A DNA stretch of 64,000 nucleotides from Roseicella frigidaeris (GTDB lineage Bacteria > Pseudomonadota > Alphaproteobacteria > Acetobacterales > Acetobacteraceae), in contig NZ_QLIX01000021.1 of assembly GCF_003258945.1 (NCBI RefSeq), forward strand, positions 1 to 64,000, given 5' to 3'. The notes beneath the pieces were generated by a model, which searched no databases, was not told where the DNA came from, and was given only the letters and a program-made list of their open reading frames with translations. Both the position numbers and the translations under genes were made by a program. Every line of letters starts with the position of its first letter. The stretch's first letter is position 1. Shown in pieces: positions 47,705 through 58,079 of this stretch.

Positions 47705-49978
47705 TCATTGGCCCGGGGCGGCGGGCGCGTCGCCCTTGGCCCCGGTCCGGGTGATGCTGGTCTTCGGCGGGCCCTTGCTCCCGGGGAGCGGCACCGCGGA
47801 CATGGCGATCTGCTTCTCGCGCTTGAGGCGCCGCTGGATGTTGTGCGGGCAGCGGTCCTCGGCGCGGTACAGCTCCTGGCAGTGCATGCAGTAGATGCAC
47901 TCGTTCGGATTGATGTTGCCCTCGGGGTGGATGGACTGGACCGGGCACTCGCGGGCGCAGCGCCCGCAGGGATTGCCGCATTCCGGCCAGCGCTTCAGCC
48001 ATTCGAAGGTCCGCATCCGGCCGGGGATGGCGAGCGCGGCGCCGAGCGGACAAAGGTAGCGGCAGAAGAAGCGCTCGACGAAGAGCCCGGCCAGCAGCAG
48101 CGCGACGGCATAGAGCGCGAAGGGCCAGTCGCGCATGAATTTCAGGATGATGGCGGTCTTGAACGGCTCGACCTCCGCCATCTGCTCGGCCATTGCCAGC
48201 GAGTGGAAGGAGACGCCGAACAGGATCAGGAAGACGATGTACTTGATGGGCCAGAGGCGCTCGTGCAGGCCCCAGGGCAGGGTCCATTGCGGCACCTTCA
48301 GCGCCTGCGCGACCGTCGCCAGCAATTCCTGCAGGGCGCCGAAGGGGCAGAGCCAGCCGCAGAAGACGCCGCGCCCCCAGAAGAGCAGCGCCGCGGCGAC
48401 GCCGCACCAGAGCACGAAGATGAGCGGGGCGGTCAGGAAGTAGTCCCAGCTGAACCCGGTCAGCAGCGAATTGGCGAAGGTCAGGACGTTGACGACCGAG
48501 AGCTGGGCGTTGGCGTACCAGCCGAGCCAGAGCAGGGTCCAGAGCAGGAAGCCGCGCCGCACCCAACGGTACAGCGTGGGGCGCCGCACCAGCTGGTCCT
48601 GGAAGAAGAAGATGCCGGTCAGGATCAGCAGCGCGACGGCGGTGACGCCGATGTCCCAGGTCTTGGCCTGCCAGATCCGCTGCCACAGCGGCTCCTCGAG
48701 CGGACCTTCGCCTGCGGCCTGCGGCGCGGGCTGCGCCGCGGCCGGTGCGAGGGCCGGGGCGGGGGGCGGCTGGACCAGGTACTGGTCAGGCAGGCGGTAG
48801 CCGAGTTCGAAGGTCAGGAACGCCTTGTCGCGTGCACCGATGGCCCGCTGCACGAGCAGCTGGAGCTGCCAGGGCTCGACCGGGTCGAGGTCGAAATCCG
48901 GCGGGACGACGAAGAGCGAGATCTCGGGCAGGCGCGGCGCCCCGGCGGCGGCGATGTCGCCGAGCCGGGTGTGGTCGCGGTCGCGGAAGCGCAGGGTGCG
49001 GCCGTCCTGGACAAGCTCGATCCGGTCGAAGATGCCGCCGCGGACATAGCCGGAGCCCTTGAAGGAGTAGGCGCCCTCGCCCGCCACCAGGACCGCCTGC
49101 TGACCGGGCCGCAGGCGCTGGGTCAGCCGTTGGTAGCCGTCCTCGCCCAGCAGGCTGCGGCCGATGGTCGGCACGCTGACCGAGGCGGCGTAGAGGTCGA
49201 TGAAGGTGTCGTCCGGGTCGCCGGGCTCGGGGTTGTCGGCGGCGGTCTGGTTGCCGTTGCGGGCGAAGGCGTCGTTGACCTCGCCAATGGAGAGATGCAG
49301 CCGCCGGACGGAACCGTCGCCCAGCAGGCCCTCCCAGTCCCGGACCTCACCGGGCCCGGGGGCGAGGGTCGGCGCTGCCCGCGGCGGGGCCGGCGCCGCG
49401 CCCGGCGCGCCGCCCGCGGCCGCGACGCCCAGCCGCCCGGCCCGCAGCAGCTTCACCGTGGAGCGCACCACGCTGTCGTTGATGACCAGCACGGTGACGG
49501 TCGCGCCACTGACGATGTCGGCCTGCGGCGGGCGCTGCTCGCCACGCGCCACCGGCCCCATGGCCGCGCCGACCAGATGGTTCAGGGCATCGACGATCTT
49601 CCGCTGCGGGATGCCGATCAGGACGATCGGCTCATGGTGCTCCTGCAGGCTGATGCCGCGGATGACACCGTCCGTGTCAGCGGCGACCAGGACGGCGATG
49701 GGCTTGCCGGAGTAGCCCGTCGAGTCCGTCACGTCGGTGTTCAGCCAGACATGGCCGACCAGCCGGCTGCCGGAAAAGACCGGTGCGATCGGCGGCTCCC
49801 CCTCGGGCGGGCCGATGCGGTCGGCCCCCGGGAAGATCTCGCCAGGCTGTATGCGGGGCAGGAATTCGGAGAGCCGCGCGGCGGAGGCGGGCAGCACCAT
49901 GATGCCGAGCAGGAGGACGACCAGGGCCGCGGCCCGATGCCACCGGCTTACGGCAATCCCAATCGACGACCATTGCAA
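47705..49978 (-). CDS. nosR: NosR membrane flavo-iron-sulfur protein
   Basis: A 757-residue protein. A signal anchor is at the N-terminus, followed by a periplasmic FMN-binding domain (about 90-190) in which the TGATVTVL-type segment ([18 protein letters not shown]) contains the likely flavinylated Thr. About five transmembrane helices follow (about 430-640), including [15 protein letters not shown]. The cytoplasmic C-terminus carries two ferredoxin-like clusters, [13 protein letters not shown] and [11 protein letters not shown]. NosR feeds electrons to NosZ and is required for nos expression. It is the first gene of the operon, preceded by an FNR/DNR-type box. Confidence 0.94.
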   Translation of the reverse strand: MQWSSIGIAVSRWHRAAALVVLLLGIMVLPASAARLSEFLPRIQPGEIFPGADRIGPPEGEPPIAPVFSGSRLVGHVWLNTDVTDSTGYSGKPIAVLVAADTDGVIRGISLQEHHEPIVLIGIPQRKIVDALNHLVGAAMGPVARGEQRPPQADIVSGATVTVLVINDSVVRSTVKLLRAGRLGVAAAGGAPGAAPAPPRAAPTLAPGPGEVRDWEGLLGDGSVRRLHLSIGEVNDAFARNGNQTAADNPEPGDPDDTFIDLYAASVSVPTIGRSLLGEDGYQRLTQRLRPGQQAVLVAGEGAYSFKGSGYVRGGIFDRIELVQDGRTLRFRDRDHTRLGDIAAAGAPRLPEISLFVVPPDFDLDPVEPWQLQLLVQRAIGARDKAFLTFELGYRLPDQYLVQPPPAPALAPAAAQPAPQAAGEGPLEEPLWQRIWQAKTWDIGVTAVALLILTGIFFFQDQLVRRPTLYRWVRRGFLLWTLLWLGWYANAQLSVVNVLTFANSLLTGFSWDYFLTAPLIFVLWCGVAAALLFWGRGVFCGWLCPFGALQELLATVAQALKVPQWTLPWGLHERLWPIKYIVFLILFGVSFHSLAMAEQMAEVEPFKTAIILKFMRDWPFALYAVALLLAGLFVERFFCRYLCPLGAALAIPGRMRTFEWLKRWPECGNPCGRCARECPVQSIHPEGNINPNECIYCMHCQELYRAEDRCPHNIQRRLKREKQIAMSAVPLPGSKGPPKTSITRTGAKGDAPAAPGQ

Positions 49979-50036
49979 GGAGACTGTCTCCGCCGCACCA
50001 GGTCGGGAAGTTTACGCTTCACAGGCAGCCGCCTCT

Positions 50037-50050
50037 TTGATCCTGGACAA
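50037..50050. promoter_or_regulatory. FNR/DNR-type box between nosR and the ferritin-like gene
   Basis: TTGATCCTGGACAA fits the Crp/Fnr-family pattern TTG-N8-CAA and the Fnr half-site TTGAT on one side. It lies about 65 bases upstream of the nosR start and about 115 bases from the divergent ferritin-like gene, within their shared 185-base intergenic region. A likely site for the regulator at 40031-40726 or another DNR/Fnr protein. Confidence 0.55.
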
Positions 50051-50163
50051 CCACCGCCTGTTTGTCCCTCCCCAATTGCCTTTTGTCGCCCGCAACGCGG
50101 AAGACGGGTTCCCGTTTCGTGGAAACGCGCTATCGACGACGGAGGCAGGACGGAGACACACCG

Positions 50164-51078
50164 ATGTCGCTGCTCAAGGCGGAACCTCCGGCGCGGGTCA
50201 CCTCGCTGCCGGAATTGTTTGCCATCGCGCACGCGCTCGAGGAGGAGGCGGCCAGCCGCTACGCCGCCCTGGCGGAGGAGATGGAGGCGTTGCAGATGCC
50301 TCGGGTCGCTGCGGTGTTCCGGCACCTCGTGGATGAGAAACGCGGGCATGCCCAGCGCATCGAGGACTGGGCTCGCGGGACCACGGGCATGCTCCCCGAC
50401 CATCGTCTGTTGCGCTGGCAGCCGCCCGAGACCTTCGATGAAGAGGAGGCCCGCCAACTCGCCTTGTCCCGGCTGGCCAGCGCCTACCGCGCCCTCTCCA
50501 TGGCGGTGCGGAACGAGGAGCGGGCCTTCGCCCTCTGGACCTATATCGCGGCTCATGCCGAGGCACCGGCCATCCGCGCCGCGGCGGAGCGGATGGCTGG
50601 CGAGGAACTGCGCCACGCTGCCCTGCTACGGCGCGAGCGGCGGCGAGCCTATCATGAGGAGCGTGGCGACGCAGCCGGTTCGGGAAGGCCGTCTCCGCTG
50701 GGGCGGGCCATCGGGGCCGAGCTGCGGCTGGCCTCGCTCCTGCCGATCCTCGCCGAGGCCGAACCGGACGCCGGACAGGCGACGGTCTGGCGTCGCCTGG
50801 CGGGTGAGGCATCCACCATGGCCGCCGAGGGTGCGGCGCTGGCCGGCGAGGAGACGCTTCCGGGCAGCGCGCCAACAGCATCCGCCGTCCGGACGGATCT
50901 CCTGACCGCTGCCTGGCATGCCGCCGAGCAAGCCTCCGAAGCCTATCTGGACGCCGCCGATGCGGGGCGCGACGAAGCGGTGGTGCGGCGGCTGCAGTCC
51001 CTGGCCGAGCGGGCCATCGCTCACGTTGCCGTCTTGCGACATGCCGCCGCTGCACCTGCCGGACGGATGCTGCCCTGA
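50164..51078 (+). CDS. Ferritin-like (rubrerythrin-type) protein of the nos-nor region
   Basis: A 304-residue, almost wholly helical protein starting at ATG 50164; the frame open further upstream is a shadow. Ferritin-like metal ligands are visible in ALEEEAASRYAALAEEME (about 25-40), HLVDEKRGHAQR and AVRNEERAFALWTYIA, with a second EELRHAALLRRE. It lacks the C-terminal rubredoxin of true rubrerythrin. Similar genes occur in denitrification clusters of alphaproteobacteria. A role in iron supply or NO-damage repair is inferred. It is divergent from nosR, sharing the putative FNR/DNR box. Confidence 0.8.
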   Translation: MSLLKAEPPARVTSLPELFAIAHALEEEAASRYAALAEEMEALQMPRVAAVFRHLVDEKRGHAQRIEDWARGTTGMLPDHRLLRWQPPETFDEEEARQLALSRLASAYRALSMAVRNEERAFALWTYIAAHAEAPAIRAAAERMAGEELRHAALLRRERRRAYHEERGDAAGSGRPSPLGRAIGAELRLASLLPILAEAEPDAGQATVWRRLAGEASTMAAEGAALAGEETLPGSAPTASAVRTDLLTAAWHAAEQASEAYLDAADAGRDEAVVRRLQSLAERAIAHVAVLRHAAAAPAGRMLP

Positions 51079-51237
51079 CGGCGCCGCCGTATGAACGGTG
51101 CGGCAGGCACGGCACCAATGGGGGGCGCGTTCTCCAGCGGCGAGCAGCAGGGGTGCCAGCAGGACGATGCTGCGTGGCATGCGGCCTCCGCATCTTCAAG
51201 AAGCGTGCTCCATGACCTCAGGAGGGCATGGCGGTGG

Positions 51238-51281
51238 CCAGACCATGATCCGTTCACTCGGGTTCACGGACCATGGTCTGG
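51238..51281. repeat. REP-like palindrome C
   Basis: Arms CCAGACCATGATCCGT and ACGGACCATGGTCTGG with a 12-base loop, one mismatch in 16 pairs. It is located in the 281-base gap between the ferritin-like gene and the DUF4142 gene, at the convergent 3' ends of both, where it may also act as a bidirectional terminator. Confidence 0.6.
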
Positions 51282-51359
51282 CGTGTTGTTGTGTCGCGTG
51301 ATTCACGCCTTCGCTGTTTCCAGCTCAGGCGACCACGCTTCAGGCGGCGTCGCAGCCGA

Positions 51360-51956
51360 TCAGTACTGCGGCGGGGTCTCGATGGTCTCGACGCGCAGGC
51401 CCATCGGTTCGCCGAGCGTCCGCGCGGTCTCGAAATGCGCCCGCACGGCGGCGAGCACGCTGATGCCGAGGCGCTGCAGGGCCGGGTCGGGCGAGTTCGA
51501 GGCCATGGTCTGGAACAGCTCCGCCATCGGCCGGTAGAGCCCGAGCTGACGCGCCAGGAAAGCCCGGTCGAAGCCGTCCCCGGATGCCTGGCGCAGGGTG
51601 TCGAGGGAGGGATCCTGGACGCGCGCCGCGGCCCGGTTCGGCAGGTCCAGCCGCCGCTCGGCGGCGAGGGTGGCGATGTCCTGGCGGAAGCGCTCATGGT
51701 CCGCGGCGATGGATTGGGCGAGTTGCCGCACGGCCGGCGCGGCGGCCCGCTGCGCCCCGATCTGCCCGGCTTCGGCCTGCGCCTCGCAGAACAGGGCGGC
51801 GCGCTGCAGCGTGCGCAGGTCCGCGATGGCCATGCCCTGGCCGGGTTGCGGCGGTAGGCGCGGCGTCGGATCCGGTGTGAGCCGGGTCTGCGCGCCCGCC
51901 GCGCCTCCCGCCAGCGCGGCGGCGCCCACGAGCAGGAGGGTGGTCCGTCTCATCAT
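51360..51956 (-). CDS. DUF4142 exported helical protein
   Basis: A 198-residue protein with a signal peptide (MMRRTTLLLVGAAALAGGAA). The start was placed at ATG 51956, which has GGAGG upstream. The DUF4142 domain, a ferritin-like four-helix bundle without obvious metal ligands, spans about 60-190: LRTLQRAALFCEAQAEAGQI, then QLAQSIAADHERFRQDIATL. It follows norD by 29 bases on the same strand and may be the last gene of the nor operon. Periplasmic, function unknown. Confidence 0.8.
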   Translation of the reverse strand: MMRRTTLLLVGAAALAGGAAGAQTRLTPDPTPRLPPQPGQGMAIADLRTLQRAALFCEAQAEAGQIGAQRAAAPAVRQLAQSIAADHERFRQDIATLAAERRLDLPNRAAARVQDPSLDTLRQASGDGFDRAFLARQLGLYRPMAELFQTMASNSPDPALQRLGISVLAAVRAHFETARTLGEPMGLRVETIETPPQY

Positions 51957-51985
51957 CCTGGTGTCCTCCCGCATCTGGCCATCGT

Positions 51986-53923
51986 TCAGCCGGTGACTTG
52001 CAGGTAGATCGCTGGCAGCGCCACTGGCAGCCGGCTGATGTCCGGGACGATGGCGTAGCCGCCGGGCCCGAAGAGATAGGGAACATAGTCCCGCGCCTCA
52101 CGGTCCACCGTGATGCCGAAGACCTTGCAGCCGGCCCGGCGCGCCTCGCGGATGGCCATGCGGGTGTCCTCGATCGCGTAGCGGCCCTCGTAGTGGTCGA
52201 CATCGTTCGGCTTGCCGTCGGTCAGCAGCAGCAGCAGCCGGTGGCTGCACGGGCGCTGCGCCAGCAGATACGCCGCGTGCCGGACCGCGGCGCCCATCCG
52301 GGTGTAGTGGCCGGGGCGGAGCGCCCGGATGCGGCGGACCACCGCCGCGGCCAGCCGCTCGTCGAAATCCTTGACCATGCACAGCCAGACCGCGTCGCGC
52401 CGGCGCGAGGTGAAGGTGAGCACCGCATGCTCGTCGCCGCAGGCGTCCAGCCCGCCGACGAGCGCGAGCAGCGCCTCCCGCTCCACATCCAGCACCCGCC
52501 GATCCGAGACCCAGGCCTCGGTGGAGAGCGAGACATCCACCAGCACCAGCACCGACAGGTCGCGCCGGAGGCTGCGCGCCGCGCTGTGCACCCGGTCGCT
52601 GCCCGGCGCGCCGGCCCGGCGGTCGGCGAGGCTGCGCACCAGGGCCGAGAGGTCGAGCTCCTCCCCATCCGGTTGACCATGCAGCACCTGGCGGCGCGGA
52701 CGCAGCGCCTCGAATTGCCGCCGCACGCGGCGGATCCGTCGGCGAGCCGCCTCGTCCGGGCGCCAGTCCTCGCCTGGCGTGGCGTCCTCCGGCGCCGGTT
52801 CGGCGAGCACGCGGCAATGCGCCGGCCGGTGGCGGCCGCTGCGATGGTCCCATTCCGGATAGGTGAAGCTCTCCGGCGCCGCCGCCAGCGCCCCTTCCGC
52901 CGCCCTGGTGGGCGACAGGTCGAGTTCCATCCGCAATCGGGTGGCGGCGTGGCGCTGGTGCTCACCGATGCCGATCTCGTCCAGGTCCTCGGCGGCCTGG
53001 CGGGCGCCCGCCTCGTCGTCATCCTCAACGGCGCGGGCAAGGTTCACCATCTCGGCGAGGCCAAGGATGGTTTCGAAGCGGTTCAGCAGCAGCGGGTCGC
53101 GCCGGCGCGTCTGATCGGCCTCGCGGCGGCGGGCCCGGCGGCGGCGCCCGCCCGCCTCGGCCGCCGCGCCGCTGCCCTCCTCCTGCCCGGCAGCGTCGCG
53201 CGCCGCGCTCGGCGCGGGCGCCTCCACCTCACCCCAGAGGGGCACAGGCAGAAAGGGGCGGTAGCCGCGGCCGGCGTGAAAGCCGTCGAGCGGAACATCG
53301 GGGTCGAGCAGCGCGGCGGCAGCCGGCGGCAGCGGCGCCGGGTCGCCGAGCGCGGCGCGCACCGCCGCCTCCATCGCGGCCTCCTTGCCGGAGAGGCGGC
53401 GGGCCGGGCGCGCTGTGAGGAGGGCCGCGGCGAGATCGCTGTGCAACGGGCGCAATCCGGGGAACGCCGCGAGCAGCCTGGCCGTCTGGGCCCGCGCGGC
53501 CCGCAAGCGTTCCGCATCCCGCCGCAGCGGGTCGGGACCGGCCGGCGACGGTACCGGCGCGACGGCGAACCAGGCGGCCAACCATTCGTAGAGAGCCCCG
53601 TTCGCGGCGCGATCGGGCAGCAGGTCGATGACGGGCGGCAGGTGCAACGTCGCGCCATCGAAGCGCGCGATGTCAAGCCGCTCCGTGTCGCCGAGGCCGA
53701 GCCGGGCGCGCAGCCCCAGGCGGTGCCGGGAGAGGGTCGCGTCGCCCGCCGCGAGTTGCACCCCGCCCGCCCCGCCGAGGGCGCGGAACAGGATGCCGAG
53801 ACGGGTCCGGACCTCATCCAGCCGCAGGGCGGCCGCCGGGTGACGGGGCCAGGAATGGGCGCCGCCGACAAGTCTGTGCCAGTGCTGGCCGACGCTCTCC
53901 TCCGGCTCGAAGCTCCAGCCCAT
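51986..53923 (-). CDS. norD: NorD, VWA-domain activation protein for NO reductase
   Basis: A 645-residue protein. The N-terminal half is Arg/Ala-rich and helical (start MGWSFEPEESVGQHWHRLVG). The C-terminal von Willebrand A domain (about 430-640) has the MIDAS motif DVSLS and a downstream TDGKPNDVDHYEGRYAIED. NorD works with the MoxR-type ATPase NorQ to insert or activate the non-haem iron of NorB (compare CbbQO). It is four bases downstream of norQ. Confidence 0.92.
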   Translation of the reverse strand: MGWSFEPEESVGQHWHRLVGGAHSWPRHPAAALRLDEVRTRLGILFRALGGAGGVQLAAGDATLSRHRLGLRARLGLGDTERLDIARFDGATLHLPPVIDLLPDRAANGALYEWLAAWFAVAPVPSPAGPDPLRRDAERLRAARAQTARLLAAFPGLRPLHSDLAAALLTARPARRLSGKEAAMEAAVRAALGDPAPLPPAAAALLDPDVPLDGFHAGRGYRPFLPVPLWGEVEAPAPSAARDAAGQEEGSGAAAEAGGRRRRARRREADQTRRRDPLLLNRFETILGLAEMVNLARAVEDDDEAGARQAAEDLDEIGIGEHQRHAATRLRMELDLSPTRAAEGALAAAPESFTYPEWDHRSGRHRPAHCRVLAEPAPEDATPGEDWRPDEAARRRIRRVRRQFEALRPRRQVLHGQPDGEELDLSALVRSLADRRAGAPGSDRVHSAARSLRRDLSVLVLVDVSLSTEAWVSDRRVLDVEREALLALVGGLDACGDEHAVLTFTSRRRDAVWLCMVKDFDERLAAAVVRRIRALRPGHYTRMGAAVRHAAYLLAQRPCSHRLLLLLTDGKPNDVDHYEGRYAIEDTRMAIREARRAGCKVFGITVDREARDYVPYLFGPGGYAIVPDISRLPVALPAIYLQVTG

Positions 53924-53927
53924 GCCG

Positions 53928-54730
<803 letters not shown>

Positions 54731-54734
<4 letters not shown>

Positions 54735-56080
54735 TCGGCGGGCTGCGGCTCGGCGACCATATGCGCCGGGCGCTCCACCCGCGCCGGGCCGAAGATGGAC
54801 CAGACGAAGAGCAGCGCGCCGAGCAGCACGAAGCAGCCGGCCCCGAGCCGCATCCAGTAGAAGACCGCGATCTGGTCTTGCGCCTCCATGTAGGTCATCC
54901 CCATCACCCGCTGCAGGTGAACCTGCACGACGCCGCCGAAGGTCAGGGTGACCGCCATGAAGACCACGGCCGAGGTGGTGATCCAGAAGCTCCACATGTT
55001 GAGCACCTGATTGTAGGGCTGCACCCCGCGCAGGTAGGGCATGGCGTAGGTGATGACCGCCAGGTTGATCATCGCGTAGGCGCCGTAGAAGGCGAGGTGC
55101 CCGTGCGCCGCGGTGATCTGCGTGCCGTGGCTGTAGTAGTTCACCCAGCTCAGCGTGTGCAGGAAGCCCCAGACGCCGGCGCCGAAGAAGGCGCCCACGG
55201 TGCATCCGAGCGACCAGAGCATCGCCGCCTTGTTCGGGTGGTCGCGGCGGCCGCGCCAGACCATGGTGAAGGCGAAGATCACCATGGCGAAGAAGGGCGC
55301 GATTTCCAGCGTCGAGAAGATGTTGCCCACCCATTGCCAGTAGCCCGGCGCGCCGATCCAATAATAGTGATGCCCGGTGCCGAGCAGGCCGGAGAAGAGG
55401 GCGAGGCCAACGATGCCGTAGAGCCACTTCTCCACCACCTCGCGGTCCACGCCGGTCATCTTGATGACCAGGAAGGCGAGGATGGAGGCCATCACCAGCT
55501 CCCACACGCCTTCCACCCAGAGATGGATGACGTACCACCAGTAGAGCTTGTCCACGGCGATGTTCGTCGGGTTCCATATGGCGAAGAGCCAGAACACCGC
55601 GATGCCGGCCATTCCCAGCATGAGGACGCTGGTCACCGCGGTGCGGCGGCCGCGCAGGATCGTGCTGCCGATGTTGAAGAGGAAGATCAGCGCGACGACG
55701 ACGATCGCCCACTTGATCCAGAGCGGCTGCTCCAGGAACTCCCGCCCACCATGGATGCCGAGCAGGTAGCCGCCGACCGCGGCGAGGGCGCCGACCAGCA
55801 GCAGGCCGAACTGGATATAGGCGAGCAGCGGGCTGGTGATGTCGCGCTCCGCCTCCTCCGGCACCAGGTAATAGGCGGCCCCGAAGAAGCCCATCAGCAG
55901 CCACACGACTAGGGCGTTGGTGTGGATCATGCGGAGGATGTTGAAGGGGACGATCTCCGCCAGGAAATTCGGCATGGTGTAGACCATGGCCGCGAGCAGG
56001 CCGAAGAGAAGCTGCACGACGAAGAGGGCTATGGCGCCCGTGAAGTAAACAAGGGCGACCTTTTGGCTGGCATATTTCAT
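54731..56080 (-). CDS. norB: Nitric-oxide reductase large subunit (cNor NorB)
   Basis: A 449-residue haem-copper-oxidase-family membrane protein with about twelve hydrophobic helices. It reduces 2 NO to N2O at a haem b3/FeB site. Recognisable parts are MIHTNALVVWLLMGFFGAAY (low-spin haem His), HLWVEGVWELVMASILAF (FeB His and the NorB Glu), GTGHHYYWIG (FeB His pair) and HGHLAFYGAYAMINL (haem ligands). The length equals that of cytochrome-c-dependent NorB; there is no quinol-oxidase (qNor) N-terminal extension. It is preceded by norC by 16 bases. Confidence 0.95.
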
Positions 56081-56096
56081 TCCGGCACTCTCCCCC

Positions 56097-56549
56097 TCAA
56101 CCCGACTGGTTGGGCGGCCAGCCCTGGGTGTTGATCTTGCTGACGAATTCGAGGAAGTCGGCGAGGTCGCTCACCTCCTGCTCGGTCAGATGGAATTGCG
56201 GCATCTGCCGCCGGCCGGGCACGCCGCTGGGTTGCGATGCCATCCAGGCGGCGAGCATGCCGCGCGCGCCCTCGCGATCCTGGTCGCCGCCGTAGCGCTT
56301 CCAGACATTGCCGAGTTCCGGCGCGAAATACGCCCCCTCGCCGAGCAGCGTATGGCAGTTGATGCAGGAGTTGCGCTCCCAGACTTCCTTGCCGCGCACC
56401 ACGCCGTCTGACATCGCCGAGGTGGGGGCGCTCCTGCCCGTCATGTAGACATGCGTATGAAGCGTCAGCGCGACGAAAACGGCCAGGAAGAAAGCCGATC
56501 CACCATAGAAGATGTTCCGAGTAGCGTTTTTCGTCAGCCGCTCTTCCAT
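56097..56549 (-). CDS. norC: Nitric-oxide reductase cytochrome c subunit NorC
   Basis: A 150-residue membrane-anchored cytochrome c. The start is ATG 56549 (MEERLTKNATRNIFYGGSAF), the usual NorC N-terminus; an in-frame start further upstream adds eleven Arg/Ala-rich residues. One anchor helix (about 15-32) precedes the haem motif CINCH at 62-66, and the distal Met is in RRQMPQFHL. It receives electrons from periplasmic cytochrome c and passes them to NorB. It is the first gene of norCBQD. Confidence 0.95.
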   Translation of the reverse strand: MEERLTKNATRNIFYGGSAFFLAVFVALTLHTHVYMTGRSAPTSAMSDGVVRGKEVWERNSCINCHTLLGEGAYFAPELGNVWKRYGGDQDREGARGMLAAWMASQPSGVPGRRQMPQFHLTEQEVSDLADFLEFVSKINTQGWPPNQSG

Positions 56550-57159
56550 ATGCGCCCTCCGCCTTGCTGCCAGACGCGCCAATATCCTGGCCTGGATATC
56601 CGAGCGCCCTGTCGTGCTGTCCGGCGTCGGCAGGCCAGCCTGAGGCTCACGGTCCGGGCGCCACCCATTGCAACCAGGTCACGTTCGATACGATCGGTGC
56701 CGCCGGGTGCACCCACCTTGGGCAAGGACAGCCGATATGCGATTCGAGATAAAGCGGCATCTGCACGGCCTGTCCCTCTCTGGCGTGTCCTGGCCTGGGG
56801 TTTCGCGGATCGAGCGGCGTGTTGACCACCATCTTCTTCTCTCTATGCAGCAGGTCGCGGCGTGGCTCTTTGCGCTTCGTCAAACAACGCGGCGCGGCCA
56901 AGGTCGCTTATACTTTGGTCCTGAGAAAATTAAGGAAATTTTAGGCCCGATCGCCGCAAGCAGCGCTGATGTCCGGTGCCTGTTCGTCGGTTATGCCGGG
57001 CGGACGGTGGCGGCGCAGATCGTCGGCGCCACCCCGCGCGGCGGCGGGGGTCCGACCGGCTTCGGCGAGCCGCTCGTCACGCTGCGGCATCTTTGAACCG
57101 GCGGCTTCCAGGCCAGCCGCGCGCAATGCATCCGGTCCAGGCGAGCCGGCGGGGCCTCG
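56550..57159. other. Intergenic region upstream of norC
   Basis: A 610-base stretch without a supportable gene between norC and the IclR gene. Close to norC there is an inverted repeat ATATCC-N6-GGATAT (56582-56599, about 35 bases before the start), a possible operator. No clean TTG-N8-CAA box was found by eye. An AT-rich patch near 56915-56945 may hold promoter elements. Other frames look like shadows. Confidence 0.4.
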
Positions 57160-57948
57160 TCAGCGGGCGGCGGGCTGCCCGCGCACCAGACCGTATCCCA
57201 GCGCGGCGGAGGCGGCCTGGCCAGCCAGGCGAAGCTGCGCGGCCGTGCGCCCCTCCGGCGCGATGTCCAGATGGCCGGCGGCGCCGAGGGTGGTGAGGGC
57301 CGCCGCCAGATCGCCCGCGTGATTGAAGACGGGGACGGAGATCGCCGCGAAGCCGGCATTCAGCAATCCGTCCGTGATGGCGATTCCGGAGCGCCGGGCC
57401 GCCTCGATCTCCTGCCGCAGGTTCCGGCCGGCCTTCGTCGCCTCGGCCTCGGGCAGGAAGGCAAGGAAGATGCGGCCGGAGGCGGAGCGGTCCAGCGGCA
57501 GCGCGAAGCCAAGCCGGATCGCGAGGGAGACGTTGCGGCGGCCATCCAGCCGCGCGACGATCACCGGCGACTGGCCCGACCAGACGGAGAGATGCACCGA
57601 CTCGCCCGTCTCGTCGCGGAAACGGCGCATGGCATCCAGCGCCGCGTCCCGCACCTCGAGGCGGCCGAGGGCGGCGAGGCCGAGCGACAGGGCGCGCGGG
57701 CCCAGATCGTAGCGGCCGCCTTCCCCGTCCTGCGTCACGAGTCCGACGGCGCGCAGGCTGGCCAGATAGGCATGGGCGCGGCTGGGCGGCATGCCGGCGG
57801 CGGCGGCCAGTTCCTTCAGCGGCGCCGGTCCGCCGGCCGCCTCCAGCGCCGCGATCAGGCGAAAGCCGATCACGACGGACTGGATGGAGCGCTGTTCGGA
57901 ACCGGCCTCGGTCCCCGTGTCTTCCTGGCCCGTGCCGGCAGAACGCAT
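57160..57948 (-). CDS. IclR-family transcriptional regulator
   Basis: A 262-residue regulator. The winged HTH (about 20-85) reads SIQSVVIGFRLIAALEAAGG, then LKELAAAAGMPPSRAHAYLA. The IclR effector domain (about 95-255) contains GLAALGRLEVRDAALDAMRR, LPLDRSASGRIFLAFLP and GFAAISVPVFNHAGDLAAAL. It starts at ATG 57948; the long frame beyond is a shadow of the hydroxylase gene. IclR regulators commonly control aromatic or acyl-CoA catabolism, matching its neighbours. A shared AT-rich motif before the divergent and downstream units may be its site. Confidence 0.88.
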   Translation of the reverse strand: MRSAGTGQEDTGTEAGSEQRSIQSVVIGFRLIAALEAAGGPAPLKELAAAAGMPPSRAHAYLASLRAVGLVTQDGEGGRYDLGPRALSLGLAALGRLEVRDAALDAMRRFRDETGESVHLSVWSGQSPVIVARLDGRRNVSLAIRLGFALPLDRSASGRIFLAFLPEAEATKAGRNLRQEIEAARRSGIAITDGLLNAGFAAISVPVFNHAGDLAAALTTLGAAGHLDIAPEGRTAAQLRLAGQAASAALGYGLVRGQPAAR

Positions 57949-58079
57949 GGCGGCACTTAACGGCCGCGCCCGAGGGACTGTCAATCTGGGGACGGCGCGA
58001 CCTTCCCGGCCGGCCGTCGGTGCCCGGGTCGGCAGGGTGGCGACGCCATCGCCATGCGGCCGCCCCTGCCGGCCATGGC

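Noticed and set aside
47708-50905. 1065-codon + frame opposite nosR
   Set aside because: Shadow of nosR; no domain motifs and biased composition.
56721-56735. TTGGGCAAGGACAG as a DNR box for norC
   Set aside because: One half-site is imperfect and it lies about 170 bases upstream of the start; not convincing without transcript data.
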